The notes below the pieces were generated by a model. That model saw only the letters and a list, made by a program, of their open reading frames with translations, did not search any database and was not told where the DNA came from. DNA of 64,000 bases from a bacterium (lineage in GTDB: Bacteria > Desulfobacterota > Binatia > HRBIN30 > CADEER01), in assembly GCA_019637795.1 (NCBI GenBank), contig JAHBUY010000001.1, forward strand, positions 889,001-953,000, in the 5' to 3' direction. This document shows, piece by piece, positions 34,407-42,646 of this stretch (the first letter of the stretch is position 1; each line of letters starts with the position of its first letter). The position numbers and the translations under genes were made by a program.

Positions 34407-35336
34407 ATGCGGCTGCACGAGATCGCGACGGATGTCTACGCCTGCCTGCAGCCGGATCGCGGCCTGGGCTGGAGCAATTCGGGGTTGATCAATCGCGGCG
34501 GCGGGGTGGTGGTCGACACCTTCTGGGACCTGCCGCGCACGCGGGCGATGATGGCGCAGTACGCGCGCGTCTGGGCGGCGCCGGCGCGGCGGGTGGTGAA
34601 CACCCACCACAACGGCGATCACTGCTGGGGCAACCAGCTCTTCCCCGGCGCCGAGATCATCGGCCATCGCCTGTGCGCGGCGAGCTTCGGCAAGGAACAG
34701 CCGCGCACGATGCAGATGCTGAAGGCGCAGGCGGGGTCCGCCGACCCGGCGCTGGCGGCGCTGGCGCGCGAGCTCGACGCCTACGACTTCACCGGCATCG
34801 AGCTGACGCCGCCGACGACGGTGTTCGACGACCGGCTCGACCTCGACCTCGACGGCCTGCGCGTCGAGCTGCTCTACGTCGGCCCGGCCCACACCGCCGG
34901 CGACGCCATCGTCCACCTGCCGGCGCAGCGCGTCGTCTTCACCGGCGACGTCCTGTTCCGCCTCTGCACGCCGATCGGCTGGGAGGGGACCTTCGCCAGG
35001 TGGACGGCGGCGCTCGATCGCATCATCGCCCTCGATCCGGCGGTGATCGTCCCCGGCCACGGTCCGCTCTGCGGCGTCGAGGGACCGCGCGAGATGAAGG
35101 CCTACCTCGAGTACGTGCGCGGCGAGGCGGCCCGCTGCTTCCACGACGGCCTGAGCGTCGAACAGGCGGCGCGGCGCATCGACCTCGGCCCCTATGCCGG
35201 CTGGACCGAACCGCAGCGCATCCTGTTCAACGTCGCCCGCGCCTACCGCGAGCTGCGCGGCGAGCCCTACGACGCCCCGATCGACGCCGGCGCCATGCTG
35301 CGGGCGATGTTCGCCCTGCGCCAGGAGCGCGCCTGA
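34407..35336 (+). CDS. metallo-beta-lactamase-fold hydrolase with altered metal motif
   Basis: A 309-residue protein of the MBL superfamily. The first metal motif is VVNTHHNGDHCWGNQ, which reads H-x-N-x-D-H where most members have H-x-H-x-D-H. The other ligands are regular: GPAHTAGD (His), FTGDVLF (bridging Asp) and VPGHGP (His). A C-terminal helical region (AARRIDLGPYAGW, ILFNVARAYREL) is typical of hydrolases near the LACTB2/thioesterase branch. The Asn substitution may favour a mononuclear or iron site. The gene overlaps the next transporter gene and likely shares its transcript. Confidence 0.82.
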   Translation: MRLHEIATDVYACLQPDRGLGWSNSGLINRGGGVVVDTFWDLPRTRAMMAQYARVWAAPARRVVNTHHNGDHCWGNQLFPGAEIIGHRLCAASFGKEQPRTMQMLKAQAGSADPALAALARELDAYDFTGIELTPPTTVFDDRLDLDLDGLRVELLYVGPAHTAGDAIVHLPAQRVVFTGDVLFRLCTPIGWEGTFARWTAALDRIIALDPAVIVPGHGPLCGVEGPREMKAYLEYVRGEAARCFHDGLSVEQAARRIDLGPYAGWTEPQRILFNVARAYRELRGEPYDAPIDAGAMLRAMFALRQERA

Positions 35337-36571
35337 CCTGGACGCGCCGCTCGCTGCCGCTGTCGGCCTACTGGTTCCTCTATTTCACCGGGCTCGGCAT
35401 CTTCTATCCGTTCTACTCGCTCTATCTGCGTGACAACGCCGGACTGAGCGGCACCGAGGTGGGCAGCATCCTGGCCGCCGTGCCGCTGGTCGGCATGGTC
35501 GCCCAACCGCTGTGGGGCCAGCTCGCCGATCGCAGCGGCGCGCGCAGCGCCGTCCTCGCCCTGCTCACCCTCCTGTCGGCGCTCGGCTACCTGGCGCTGA
35601 CCTGGCTGCACGGCTTCACCGCGCTGCTGCTGGGCACGGCGCTGCTGGCGGCGGCGGCGACCGCGGTGGTGCCGGTGTCGCTCTCGGTGACGTTCGGCGC
35701 CCTCCACGGCCGCGGCCCGCACGCCTTCGGCCTGGTGCGCGTCTGGGGCACCGTCGGCTACCTGCTGGCGGTGGCGCTGTTCCCATGGGCCCTGCGCCAC
35801 CTGGCGCCGCCGGCCGGCGGCGCCGTCGAACCGGCACTGGCGGCGATGTTCCCGGCGACCGCCGCGTTCACCCTCGCCGCCGCCGCGGTGTGGCCGTGGC
35901 TGCCGCGGCGCAGCCCGGCCATCCACCGCGCCGGACGCGGCGAGTGGCGCGTCCTGCTGCGCTCCGCGCCGCTGCGCCGGCTGCTCGCCTACGCGTTCGC
36001 CGGCTACCTCTTCCTGCAGGGACCGATGTCCCTGTTCCCGCTCTTCGTGCGCGACCGCGGCGGCGACCTGATGACGGTGGGCCACATGTGGATCGTCATG
36101 CTGCTGCTCGAGATCCCGCTCGTCGCCCTCTCCGGCACCGGGCTGCGCCGGCTGGGAGCGCGCGGCCTGCTCGCCGCCGGCGTGCTCGCCGGCGGCGCGC
36201 GCTGGCTGGTGTGCGCGTCGAGCCGCGACCTGGCGGTGCTCTATCCCGTCCAGTTGCTGCACGGCGTGGTGGTCGCCGGCCTGCTGCTCGGCGCGCCGCT
36301 CTATCTGGAATTGATCGTCCCCGAGCGCCTGCGCGCCACCGGTCAGGGCCTGCTGGCGACCGTGGGCGTCGGCCTCGGCGGCATCCTCTCCAATGCCGCC
36401 TGCGGCTGGCTGATCGATCACATCGGAATCGACGCGACGTACGCGATCGGCGGCGTGGGCGGCCTGCTGTTGGGGGCCGCGGTGACCTGGATTCTGCCCC
36501 GGCCGGAGGGGCGCCCGGCGCCGGTCGACGCGCGCGCCGCGGCGGCGCCGGCGCCGTCGGCCGACCGCTGA
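35333..36571 (+). CDS. MFS transporter, LacY/nucleoside-symporter-like
   Basis: A 412-residue, 12-helix membrane protein with the MFS loop 2-3 motif GQLADRSGARS (about residue 64). It opens with LPLSAYWFLYFTGLGIFYPFYSLYLRD, typical of the MFS_1-like PucC/LacY branch, and ends at ILPRPEG. No ATG or GTG exists in frame near the domain start. The best start is a CTG that overlaps the upstream stop (CTGA), implying translational coupling to the hydrolase gene. Substrate is unknown; the pairing suggests export or uptake of the hydrolase's substrate or product. Confidence 0.8.
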   Translation: MTWTRRSLPLSAYWFLYFTGLGIFYPFYSLYLRDNAGLSGTEVGSILAAVPLVGMVAQPLWGQLADRSGARSAVLALLTLLSALGYLALTWLHGFTALLLGTALLAAAATAVVPVSLSVTFGALHGRGPHAFGLVRVWGTVGYLLAVALFPWALRHLAPPAGGAVEPALAAMFPATAAFTLAAAAVWPWLPRRSPAIHRAGRGEWRVLLRSAPLRRLLAYAFAGYLFLQGPMSLFPLFVRDRGGDLMTVGHMWIVMLLLEIPLVALSGTGLRRLGARGLLAAGVLAGGARWLVCASSRDLAVLYPVQLLHGVVVAGLLLGAPLYLELIVPERLRATGQGLLATVGVGLGGILSNAACGWLIDHIGIDATYAIGGVGGLLLGAAVTWILPRPEGRPAPVDARAAAAPAPSADR

Positions 36572-36591
36572 AGCCCCGGGACGGTCCGACG

Positions 36592-37479
36592 CTACGCGTG
36601 CCCCGGCGCCCGGTCGAGGTGCCGGAGCTTGTCGCGATTGGTGATCGAGAAGAGCGCCTGGATGCGCCCGGCGGCGATGCCGAGCGCCAGCACGCCCTGC
36701 GCGCGGCCCTCCTGGAATCTGACGAACCCGGGCAGGCCGTTGATCGTCGCGGGGCGGACCTCGCCCCCCGCCGGACCGACTGTGCGCAGGACGTTGATCA
36801 ACACCCGGGCGATGGGCGTCGCGCCGTGAAGCGGCCGCCGCAGCGCTCCCGGCTTGTCGCCGGCGTCGAGCACCAGCACTGCGTCGTCCGACAGGCTCGC
36901 GACCAGAGCCTCGAGATCGCCGTCTCGCACCGCCGTGGCGAAGCGGGCCACCAGCCGCTCCGCGTCGGCGCGCCCCGCGTCGTAGCGCGGCCGGCGCTGG
37001 TCGATGCGCTTGCGAGCGCGGACGAGGATCTGCCGGCAATTGGCCTCCGACTTGTCGACGATGCGCGCGATGTCGGCGAACTCGCAGTCGAAGCCCTCGC
37101 GCAGGATGAAGACCGCGCGTTCCATCGGGCTGAGGGTTTCCAGCACGACGAGGAAGGCGAGCGACAACGAGTCCGCCAACTGCGAGACCGTCGCCGGATC
37201 GCCGGCCGGCTCGTCCACCAGCGGCTCGGGCAACCAGGACCCGACGTAGGACTCGCGCGCGACCCGTGCCTGCTGGAGGTGGTTGATGCACAGGCGCGTG
37301 ACCACCGTCGTCAGCCAGGCGCGCGGAGAGCGGATGGGTTCGTCCGTCGCCTGCTGCCAGCGGAGATAGCTCTCCTGCACGATGTCCTGGGCGTCGGTCA
37401 CCGACCCCAGCATGCGATAGGCGATGCCGAAGAGCAGACCGCGGTGCTCCTCGAAGCGCGCGAGCGTCGGGTCGATCAT
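36592..37479 (-). CDS. ECF sigma factor of the ECF41 (SigJ-like) type
   Basis: A 295-residue sigma factor. Region 2 (RGLLFGIAYRMLGSVTDA, DIVQESYLRW) and region 4 (ERAVFILREGFDCEFADIA, SEANCRQILVRARKRI) are followed by a C-terminal SnoaL-like domain. The ECF41 landmarks are present: WLPEP in the region 2-4 linker (residues 82-86), a DAGDK variant of the DGGGK motif (LVLDAGDKPG), and NRDKL near the C-terminus in the place of NPDKL. In ECF41 the fused domain replaces an anti-sigma factor. Upstream lies an ECF41-type promoter, so autoregulation is likely. The upstream reading (26 codons) lacks a good start context. Confidence 0.9.
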   Translation of the reverse strand: MIDPTLARFEEHRGLLFGIAYRMLGSVTDAQDIVQESYLRWQQATDEPIRSPRAWLTTVVTRLCINHLQQARVARESYVGSWLPEPLVDEPAGDPATVSQLADSLSLAFLVVLETLSPMERAVFILREGFDCEFADIARIVDKSEANCRQILVRARKRIDQRRPRYDAGRADAERLVARFATAVRDGDLEALVASLSDDAVLVLDAGDKPGALRRPLHGATPIARVLINVLRTVGPAGGEVRPATINGLPGFVRFQEGRAQGVLALGIAAGRIQALFSITNRDKLRHLDRAPGHA

Positions 37480-37517
37480 CGTGGCAGTCCGCCGCCTCCC
37501 ATGGATTCGGCAGTATA

Positions 37518-37544
37518 GACCGATCCGGGGACCCGGTTGTGACA
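37518..37544 (-). promoter_or_regulatory. ECF41-type promoter upstream of the sigma factor gene
   Basis: Read on the minus strand: TGTCACA (37544-37538), 16-bp spacer, GGTC (37521-37518), then 38 bp to the start codon. The ECF41 consensus is TGTCACA plus CGTC with similar spacing, so only one base of the -10 element differs. Fits autoregulation of the sigma gene. Confidence 0.65.
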
Positions 37545-37586
37545 GGAAGGCGGACATCCGCCCGCCACCGACGCCGGCGCCCCGCC

Positions 37587-37613
37587 TGTCACGGAACAGC
37601 CGCCAGGGCGGTC
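37587..37613 (+). promoter_or_regulatory. ECF41-type promoter facing the membrane protein gene
   Basis: Read on the plus strand: TGTCACG, 16-bp spacer, GGTC, then 59 bp to the membrane protein start codon. Spacer length and -10 element are identical to those of the opposite-facing site, which makes chance unlikely. Confidence 0.65.
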
Positions 37614-37672
37614 ATTGATCGCGACTCCGCCACGCCGACGACGGCCGGCTGGCCCCGGAAGTCACGAGAGCG

Positions 37673-38089
37673 ATGGACCCATCTCCGTATTCCACCCTGG
37701 TTTTCCTGCACGTGCTCGCCGCCATTCTCGGCCTGGGCCCGCTCACCACCCTCGCCGTCGCGTCGTCCTGGCCGGCGCCCTCCATGCCGGCCGAACGCTT
37801 CGCGCAACTCCTCCGCGTCGTCGGCGTAAGCCTCGGGGCGATGCTCGCCACCGGCGTCCTGCTCGTCCAGCAGACGAACGGCGCCCTCGGCAGGACGGGG
37901 TGGGTGCGCGCGTCCCTGGCCCTGTTCATCCTTCTCGCCGTGCTGCACCACATCGTCCGACGGCGCGCGCGACGGCGCCAGGGCGGCTCGCCGCCCGCCG
38001 CATTGCCCCCAGGGCTGCGGCCGCTGCTGTGGGCGATGTGCGCGCTCGTCGCGGCCATCACCTATCTGATGACGGCGAAGCCCTTTTGA
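37673..38089 (+). CDS. small membrane protein, DUF2269-like, candidate ECF41 target
   Basis: A 138-residue integral membrane protein with four hydrophobic helices (about 8-30, 46-66, 80-95 and 115-134). It starts MDPSPYSTLVFLHVLAAIL and has a basic loop (RRRARRRQGGSP) before the last helix. The LVFLHVLAAILGLG opening resembles predicted integral membrane proteins of the DUF2269 type. It is divergent from the ECF41 sigma gene and preceded by a matching promoter-like site. Function unknown; ECF41 targets are normally a small oxidoreductase or carboxymuconolactone decarboxylase-like gene, which this is not. Confidence 0.75.
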   Translation: MDPSPYSTLVFLHVLAAILGLGPLTTLAVASSWPAPSMPAERFAQLLRVVGVSLGAMLATGVLLVQQTNGALGRTGWVRASLALFILLAVLHHIVRRRARRRQGGSPPAALPPGLRPLLWAMCALVAAITYLMTAKPF

Positions 38090-38197
38090 GCGCGCTGGGG
38101 TGGATGGCACGCGATGGAGGACAGCGACGAAGACCGAGGGACGACGATCAACACCGGCGGCGCGGACCGCGCCGGCGGCGCCCATCCCCGTTTTTCT

Positions 38198-38232
38198 TTG
38201 CGTCCAACTGTGGTCATTAGTGTTCTCCGTGT
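38198..38232. repeat. degenerate dispersed-repeat fragment
   Basis: The stretch CTTTGCGTCCAACTGTGGTC and the following ATTAGTGTTCTCCGTG are the reverse complement of the CACxGATGAACAC / CACAG style found in the 15.2-kb tandem repeat. It lies directly at the likely start of the ABC ATPase gene and is AT-richer than its surroundings. Confidence 0.4.
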
Positions 38233-38249
38233 CGCCCGAGCCGCCCGCC

Positions 38250-39008
38250 GTGTCCGCTGAAGCGCTGATCGAGATCCGCTCCGTATCGCGCCTCTATCGG
38301 CGCGGGGTCGACGAGGTGCACGCGCTCGATCGGGTCTCGCTGACCATTCCCGCCGGCCGCTTCGTCGCCTTCATGGGCCCGTCGGGATCGGGCAAGTCGA
38401 CCCTGCTCAACCTGGTGTCCGGGATCGACCGGCCGAGCGACGGCGAGGTGATCGTCGCCGGCGAGCGGCTCAACGACCTCACCGAGGACGAGCTGGCGCA
38501 CTGGCGCGCCCGCCACGTCGGGCTGATCTTCCAGTTCTTCAACCTGATGCCGGTGCTGACGGCGCGCGACAACGTGGCGCTGCCGCTGCTGCTGACCCAC
38601 CTGGACAAGCGCGAGCGGCTGCAGCGCGCCGAGACGGCGCTGCGCGTCGTCGGCCTCGCCGAGCGCATGGACCACTATCCGCGCACGCTCTCCGGCGGCG
38701 AGCAGCAGCGCGTCGCCATCGCCCGCGCCGTGGTCACCGACCCGGACCTGATCGTCGCCGACGAGCCCACCGGCGACCTCGACGCGCGCAACGCCGAGGA
38801 GATCCTCACCCTGCTGCGGCAGCTCAAGCACGAGTTCGGCAAGACGATCGTCATGGTCACCCACGACCCGCGCGCCCTGCGCTTCGTCGACGACGCGCTG
38901 CACCTCGACAAGGGCATCCTGCTCGAGGGCGAAGCGGCGGCACGAGCCGGCGAGGCGATCCGGCTCGCCGCCGGCGGCGGGCTGCTCGGCGAGGGACGGC
39001 GGCGATGA
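38250..39008 (+). CDS. MacB/LolD-type ABC transporter ATPase
   Basis: A 252-residue ATPase of the class that works with FtsX-like permeases: Walker A MGPSGSGKSTLL (about 40-51), Q-loop FQFFNLMPVLTARDNVALP, signature LSGGEQQRVAIARA, Walker B LIVADEPTGDLD and H-loop TH in MVTHDPRA. A GTG start (VSAEALIEIRS) was chosen; a second GTG seven codons upstream (VSPEPPAV) is equally possible because neither has a clear Shine-Dalgarno. The stop overlaps the next permease start (ATGA). First gene of a four-gene exporter unit. Confidence 0.88.
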   Translation: MSAEALIEIRSVSRLYRRGVDEVHALDRVSLTIPAGRFVAFMGPSGSGKSTLLNLVSGIDRPSDGEVIVAGERLNDLTEDELAHWRARHVGLIFQFFNLMPVLTARDNVALPLLLTHLDKRERLQRAETALRVVGLAERMDHYPRTLSGGEQQRVAIARAVVTDPDLIVADEPTGDLDARNAEEILTLLRQLKHEFGKTIVMVTHDPRALRFVDDALHLDKGILLEGEAAARAGEAIRLAAGGGLLGEGRRR

Positions 39009-40171
39009 AATGGCTTGGCCTGGTGCGCGCCAACCTCGGCCGCAACGCGCTGCGCACCGCGCTCACCGGCGCCGCCATCACCCTCGCGGTGGCGTTGGTG
39101 TGCATGCTGCTCACCATGCCCGAGGGGCTGAATTCGCTGCTCGACAACCTGACCAACAACACCCGCATCTCGGTGCACAACAAGGCCGGCGTCGTCTACG
39201 CGATGCCGTACGCGTTCACCCGCAAGGTGCGGCAGGTGGACGGCGTCGCCGCCGCCGCGGCGATGACCTGGTTCGGCGGCGCCTACGAGGAGGCGGGACG
39301 GGTCACCTTCCCGAACTTCGCCGTCGAGGCCGATCAGGTCGGCGCCGTCTACCCCGACTACGGCATCCGGCCCGAGCAGCTCGCCGACTTCCAGCGCTAC
39401 CGCGACGGCGCCATCGTCGGCCGCCAGACGATGCGCAAGTACAACTGGAAGATCGGTGACCGCGTCACGCTGCGCTCGACGGTCTGGCCGGTCACCCTCG
39501 ACCTGCGCATCGTCGGCGAGGTTCCCAACGAACGGGCGCCGATGCTGTGGCTCAACCGCGAGTACCTCGACCAGGCGCTGAAGGCGCAGGGCCGCCCTGG
39601 GCTCGGCATCGCCGGCGTCATCTGGGTGCGCGCCGAGAGCCCCGAGCGGGTGAACGCGATCATGCGCACGGTCGACGAGCTGTCGCGCAACAGCGAGGCG
39701 GAGACGGCGAGCGAGACCGAGAAGAGCTTCTTCGCCAACTTCTTCGGCAGCCTGCAGGGCTTCGTCACCATCGTCCTCATCGTCACCGGCCTGGTGGCGC
39801 TGTGCATCGTCTTCATCGCCGCCAACACCGCCTCGATGGCGGTGCGCGAGCGCGCCGGCGAGCTGGCGGTGATGAAGGCCATCGGCTTCACCCGCGGCAT
39901 CATCTTCGGCACCCTGCTCGCCGAGGCCGTCGTGCTCTCCACGGTCGCCGGGCTGCTCGGCGTCGCCCTCACCATGGGGCTGACCGGCCTGCTGCGCGCC
40001 TTCGCCGGCTGGAACGAGACCCTCGGCCCGCTCGGCAGCTTCATCGTCACCGGCCCGGTGATCGTGCAGGGGGTCTTCCTCTCCCTCTTCGTCGGCATGC
40101 TCTCCGGCGTCGTCCCCTCCTGGGGGGCGGCCCGCAAGCCGGTGGTGCAGACGCTGCACGAGGTGTTCTGA
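39005..40171 (+). CDS. FtsX-like ABC permease A
   Basis: A 388-residue inner-membrane protein with the MacB/FtsX layout. One N-terminal helix (residues about 15-38) is followed by a periplasmic MacB-PCD-like domain of about 200 residues. Three C-terminal helices (QGFVTIVLIVTGLVALCIVFIAANTASM, then two more) frame the conserved VRERAGELAVMKAIGFTRG coupling helix. Ends VQTLHEVF, with SWGAARKPVV as the family tail. Starts four bases inside the ATPase gene. Confidence 0.88.
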   Translation: MKWLGLVRANLGRNALRTALTGAAITLAVALVCMLLTMPEGLNSLLDNLTNNTRISVHNKAGVVYAMPYAFTRKVRQVDGVAAAAAMTWFGGAYEEAGRVTFPNFAVEADQVGAVYPDYGIRPEQLADFQRYRDGAIVGRQTMRKYNWKIGDRVTLRSTVWPVTLDLRIVGEVPNERAPMLWLNREYLDQALKAQGRPGLGIAGVIWVRAESPERVNAIMRTVDELSRNSEAETASETEKSFFANFFGSLQGFVTIVLIVTGLVALCIVFIAANTASMAVRERAGELAVMKAIGFTRGIIFGTLLAEAVVLSTVAGLLGVALTMGLTGLLRAFAGWNETLGPLGSFIVTGPVIVQGVFLSLFVGMLSGVVPSWGAARKPVVQTLHEVF

Positions 40172-40206
40172 CGACTGGTCACCGGTCGCGGTCGCGCCGT
40201 CGCCCC

Positions 40207-41385
40207 ATGAGCCTCCCCCCGTCCTACGCCATCCGGAACGTCACCGCGCGGCCCGCCCGCAGCCTGATGACGGCCGGCGTGATCGCGCTCGTGGTGGTGG
40301 CGTGCACGCTCTTCCTCGGCCTGATCTCGAGCCTGCGGCGGACGCTGGTCTCGAGCGGCGAGCCGCTCAACCTGGTGGTGATGCGCAAGGGCTCCGACAA
40401 CGACGGCTCGAGCCAGCTCACGCTCGAGGCCTATCAGGCGATCAAGTACCTCGACGGCATCGCGCGCGACGCCGACGATCAGCCGCTGGTCTCTCCCGAG
40501 CTGGTGGTGCAGCCGTTCTTCCGCACCCGCGACGGCGGGCGCGAGAACGTCCTGGTGCGCGGCGTCGAGCCGGTGGCGCTGCAGGTGCACCGCGAGGTGC
40601 GGATCGCCGAGGGGCGCATGTTCAACCCCAGCTCGGCGGAGGCGGTGGTCGGCAGGGGCGTCATGGGACGCTACGAAGGCGCCGCCCTCGGCGACGAGCT
40701 GCAGTTCGGACGCGGCCGCTGGAAGGTGGTCGGCGTGCTCGACTCCGGCGGCTCGTCGTTCGAGAGCGAGGTGTGGGTCGACGTGCGCGAGCTGGCCAAC
40801 GACGCCAAGCGGCCGTTCCCCTATTCCGGCATCCGCCTCACCGCCGCCAGTCCGGACGCGATGGCGGCGCTCGAGCGGCGCATCGACGACGATCCGCGCT
40901 ACGCCATCGAGGCGCAGAGCGAGACCGCCTACTACGCCAAGCAGGCGGAGTCGGCGAACGCCCTCTACGTGCTGGTCGTCGGCATCGCCGTGCTGGCCGG
41001 CATCGGCGCCGGCTTCGGCGCCGCCAACACCATGTACGCCGCCGTGCAGGCGCGCACCGCCGAGATCGGCACCCTGCGCGCGCTCGGTTTCAGCCGCGGC
41101 GCCATCCTGTGGTCGTTCCAGCTCGAGGCGGTGGCGCTGGCGGTGCTCGGCTTCCTGCTCGGCGCCGCGGTCGCGGTGCTGCTGACCAAGGCGATCGCGG
41201 CGCTGGTCGGCGGCGTCGCCTTCGGCGCCCGCACCTTCACCACCAACGTGGTCACCCTCGCCGTCGCCCCCGGCGACCTCGCCGCGGCGCTCGTCCTCTC
41301 CCTCCTGATCGGTCTCGCCGGCGGCCTGGGCCCGGCGTGGCGCGCGGCGCGGCTGCGGCCGATCGAGGCGCTGCGCAAGGCGTGA
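40207..41385 (+). CDS. FtsX-like ABC permease B
   Basis: A 392-residue second permease of the same fold as permease A but clearly different in sequence: MSLPPSYAIRNVTARPARSL at the N-terminus, a periplasmic domain containing GVEPVALQVHREVRIAEGR, and coupling helix VQARTAEIGTLRALGFSRG. The family tail PAWRAARLRPIEALRKA is intact. Two non-identical permeases behind one ATPase suggest a heterodimeric MacB-like exporter. Starts 36 bp after permease A. Confidence 0.88.
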   Translation: MSLPPSYAIRNVTARPARSLMTAGVIALVVVACTLFLGLISSLRRTLVSSGEPLNLVVMRKGSDNDGSSQLTLEAYQAIKYLDGIARDADDQPLVSPELVVQPFFRTRDGGRENVLVRGVEPVALQVHREVRIAEGRMFNPSSAEAVVGRGVMGRYEGAALGDELQFGRGRWKVVGVLDSGGSSFESEVWVDVRELANDAKRPFPYSGIRLTAASPDAMAALERRIDDDPRYAIEAQSETAYYAKQAESANALYVLVVGIAVLAGIGAGFGAANTMYAAVQARTAEIGTLRALGFSRGAILWSFQLEAVALAVLGFLLGAAVAVLLTKAIAALVGGVAFGARTFTTNVVTLAVAPGDLAAALVLSLLIGLAGGLGPAWRAARLRPIEALRKA

Positions 41386-41425
41386 CGGGCGGCGCCCGCG
41401 CGCGTGGTGTGATAGCAACCGGGCG

Positions 41426-42619
41426 ATGACGAGCGAGCGCGAAGACCAGTTGCGTGCCGACCTGCAGTCCCTGCGCATCGAGCGCGCGCCCGCGCGGCGC
41501 GCCGGGGCGCGGCGACAGCGGCGGCGCTGGCCGTTGCCGGTGCTCGCCGTCGCCGTGCTGGCGGCGGCCGCCGCCCTCGTCGTCGCCCGCGTCCGTCCGC
41601 TGCCGGTGACCGTCGCGGTGGCGGAGCGCTCGACCGCCGGCGCCACCGGGCCGGCGCCGCTGCTCTCCGGCTCCGGCTACGTGGTCACCGGCGACCGCTA
41701 CGTCTCCATCGGCGTCCGCGTGCCCGGCCGCATCGATCACTATTTCGTCGAGGAAGGGCAGAGCGTGCGCAAGGGCGACCCGCTGGTGCAGCTCGACGAC
41801 CGCGACTACCGGGCCGCGGTGGCGGCGATCCAGGCGCGCCAGGCCTCGGCGCGCGCCGATCTCGCCCTCGCCGACGCCGACCTGCAGCGCGGCCGCGCCC
41901 TGCGCGCCCAGGGGGTGATCTCGCAGCAGGAGCTCGACGTGCTGGTGAACCGCGCCGCCGTGACGCGGGCCCAGATCGGGCAGCTCGACGCCGAGCTCAA
42001 CCAGGCGACGGTGAACCTCGACTACACGACCCTGCGCGCGCCGGCCGACGGCGTCATCCTCGCCAAGCTGAAGGAGGTCGGCGAGATCGCCGTGCCGGGC
42101 GGGTTCGCCGGCTCCGGCGACCTCATCCGCATGGCCAATCTCACCGACATGCGCGCCGAGGTCGACGTCAACGAGGCCGATCTGGCGCGGGTGCAGATCG
42201 GCCAGCCGGCGCAGGTGACGCCGGACGCCTACCCGGACGCGAAGTACGACGCGCGGGTGGTGAAGCTCTACCCGCAGGTCGACCGCCAGAAGGGAACGCT
42301 CAAGGTCGAGGTCCACATCCTCCACCCCGACGCGAAGCTGCTGCCCGACATGAGCGCCCGCATCACCTTCCTGCAGCCGCCGCAGAGCGTGCGGACCGAC
42401 GAGGCGGTGGTGCTGGTGCCGGCGAGCGCGCTCCACCGCACGACGGCGGGCGACACCGCGGTGTGGGTGGTGCGCGACGGCCGGGTGACCAGCCGCGTCG
42501 TCGAGCCGCGCGGCGACGTCGGCAGCCAGGTGCGCATCGGCAGCGGCCTCGAAGGCGGCGAGACCGTGGTCGTCGGCGACGTCGCGCTGACGGAAGGCCA
42601 ACGCGTCGTCGCGCAATAG
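41426..42619 (+). CDS. efflux adaptor (HlyD/RND membrane-fusion) protein
   Basis: A 397-residue periplasmic adaptor with an N-terminal membrane anchor (WPLPVLAVAVLAAAAALVVA). It has a biotinyl-lipoyl-like hairpin split around a coiled-coil (VRVPGRIDHYFVEEGQSVRKGDPLVQLD and TLRAPADGVILAKLKEVGE), a beta-barrel (NLTDMRAEVDVNEADLARVQIG) and a membrane-proximal domain ending ALTEGQRVVAQ. This type bridges a MacB-like pump to an outer-membrane channel. No channel gene is adjacent. Fourth gene of the exporter unit, 40 bp after permease B. A GTG-like lead is not needed; ATG is clear. Confidence 0.88.
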   Translation: MTSEREDQLRADLQSLRIERAPARRAGARRQRRRWPLPVLAVAVLAAAAALVVARVRPLPVTVAVAERSTAGATGPAPLLSGSGYVVTGDRYVSIGVRVPGRIDHYFVEEGQSVRKGDPLVQLDDRDYRAAVAAIQARQASARADLALADADLQRGRALRAQGVISQQELDVLVNRAAVTRAQIGQLDAELNQATVNLDYTTLRAPADGVILAKLKEVGEIAVPGGFAGSGDLIRMANLTDMRAEVDVNEADLARVQIGQPAQVTPDAYPDAKYDARVVKLYPQVDRQKGTLKVEVHILHPDAKLLPDMSARITFLQPPQSVRTDEAVVLVPASALHRTTAGDTAVWVVRDGRVTSRVVEPRGDVGSQVRIGSGLEGGETVVVGDVALTEGQRVVAQ

Positions 42620-42646
42620 CGCCGTCGCGCGCGCGCTCCGGACGGC

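Noticed and set aside
41426..42619. RND pump gene next to the adaptor
   Set aside because: No large RND inner-membrane protein follows; the adaptor belongs with the ABC genes upstream.
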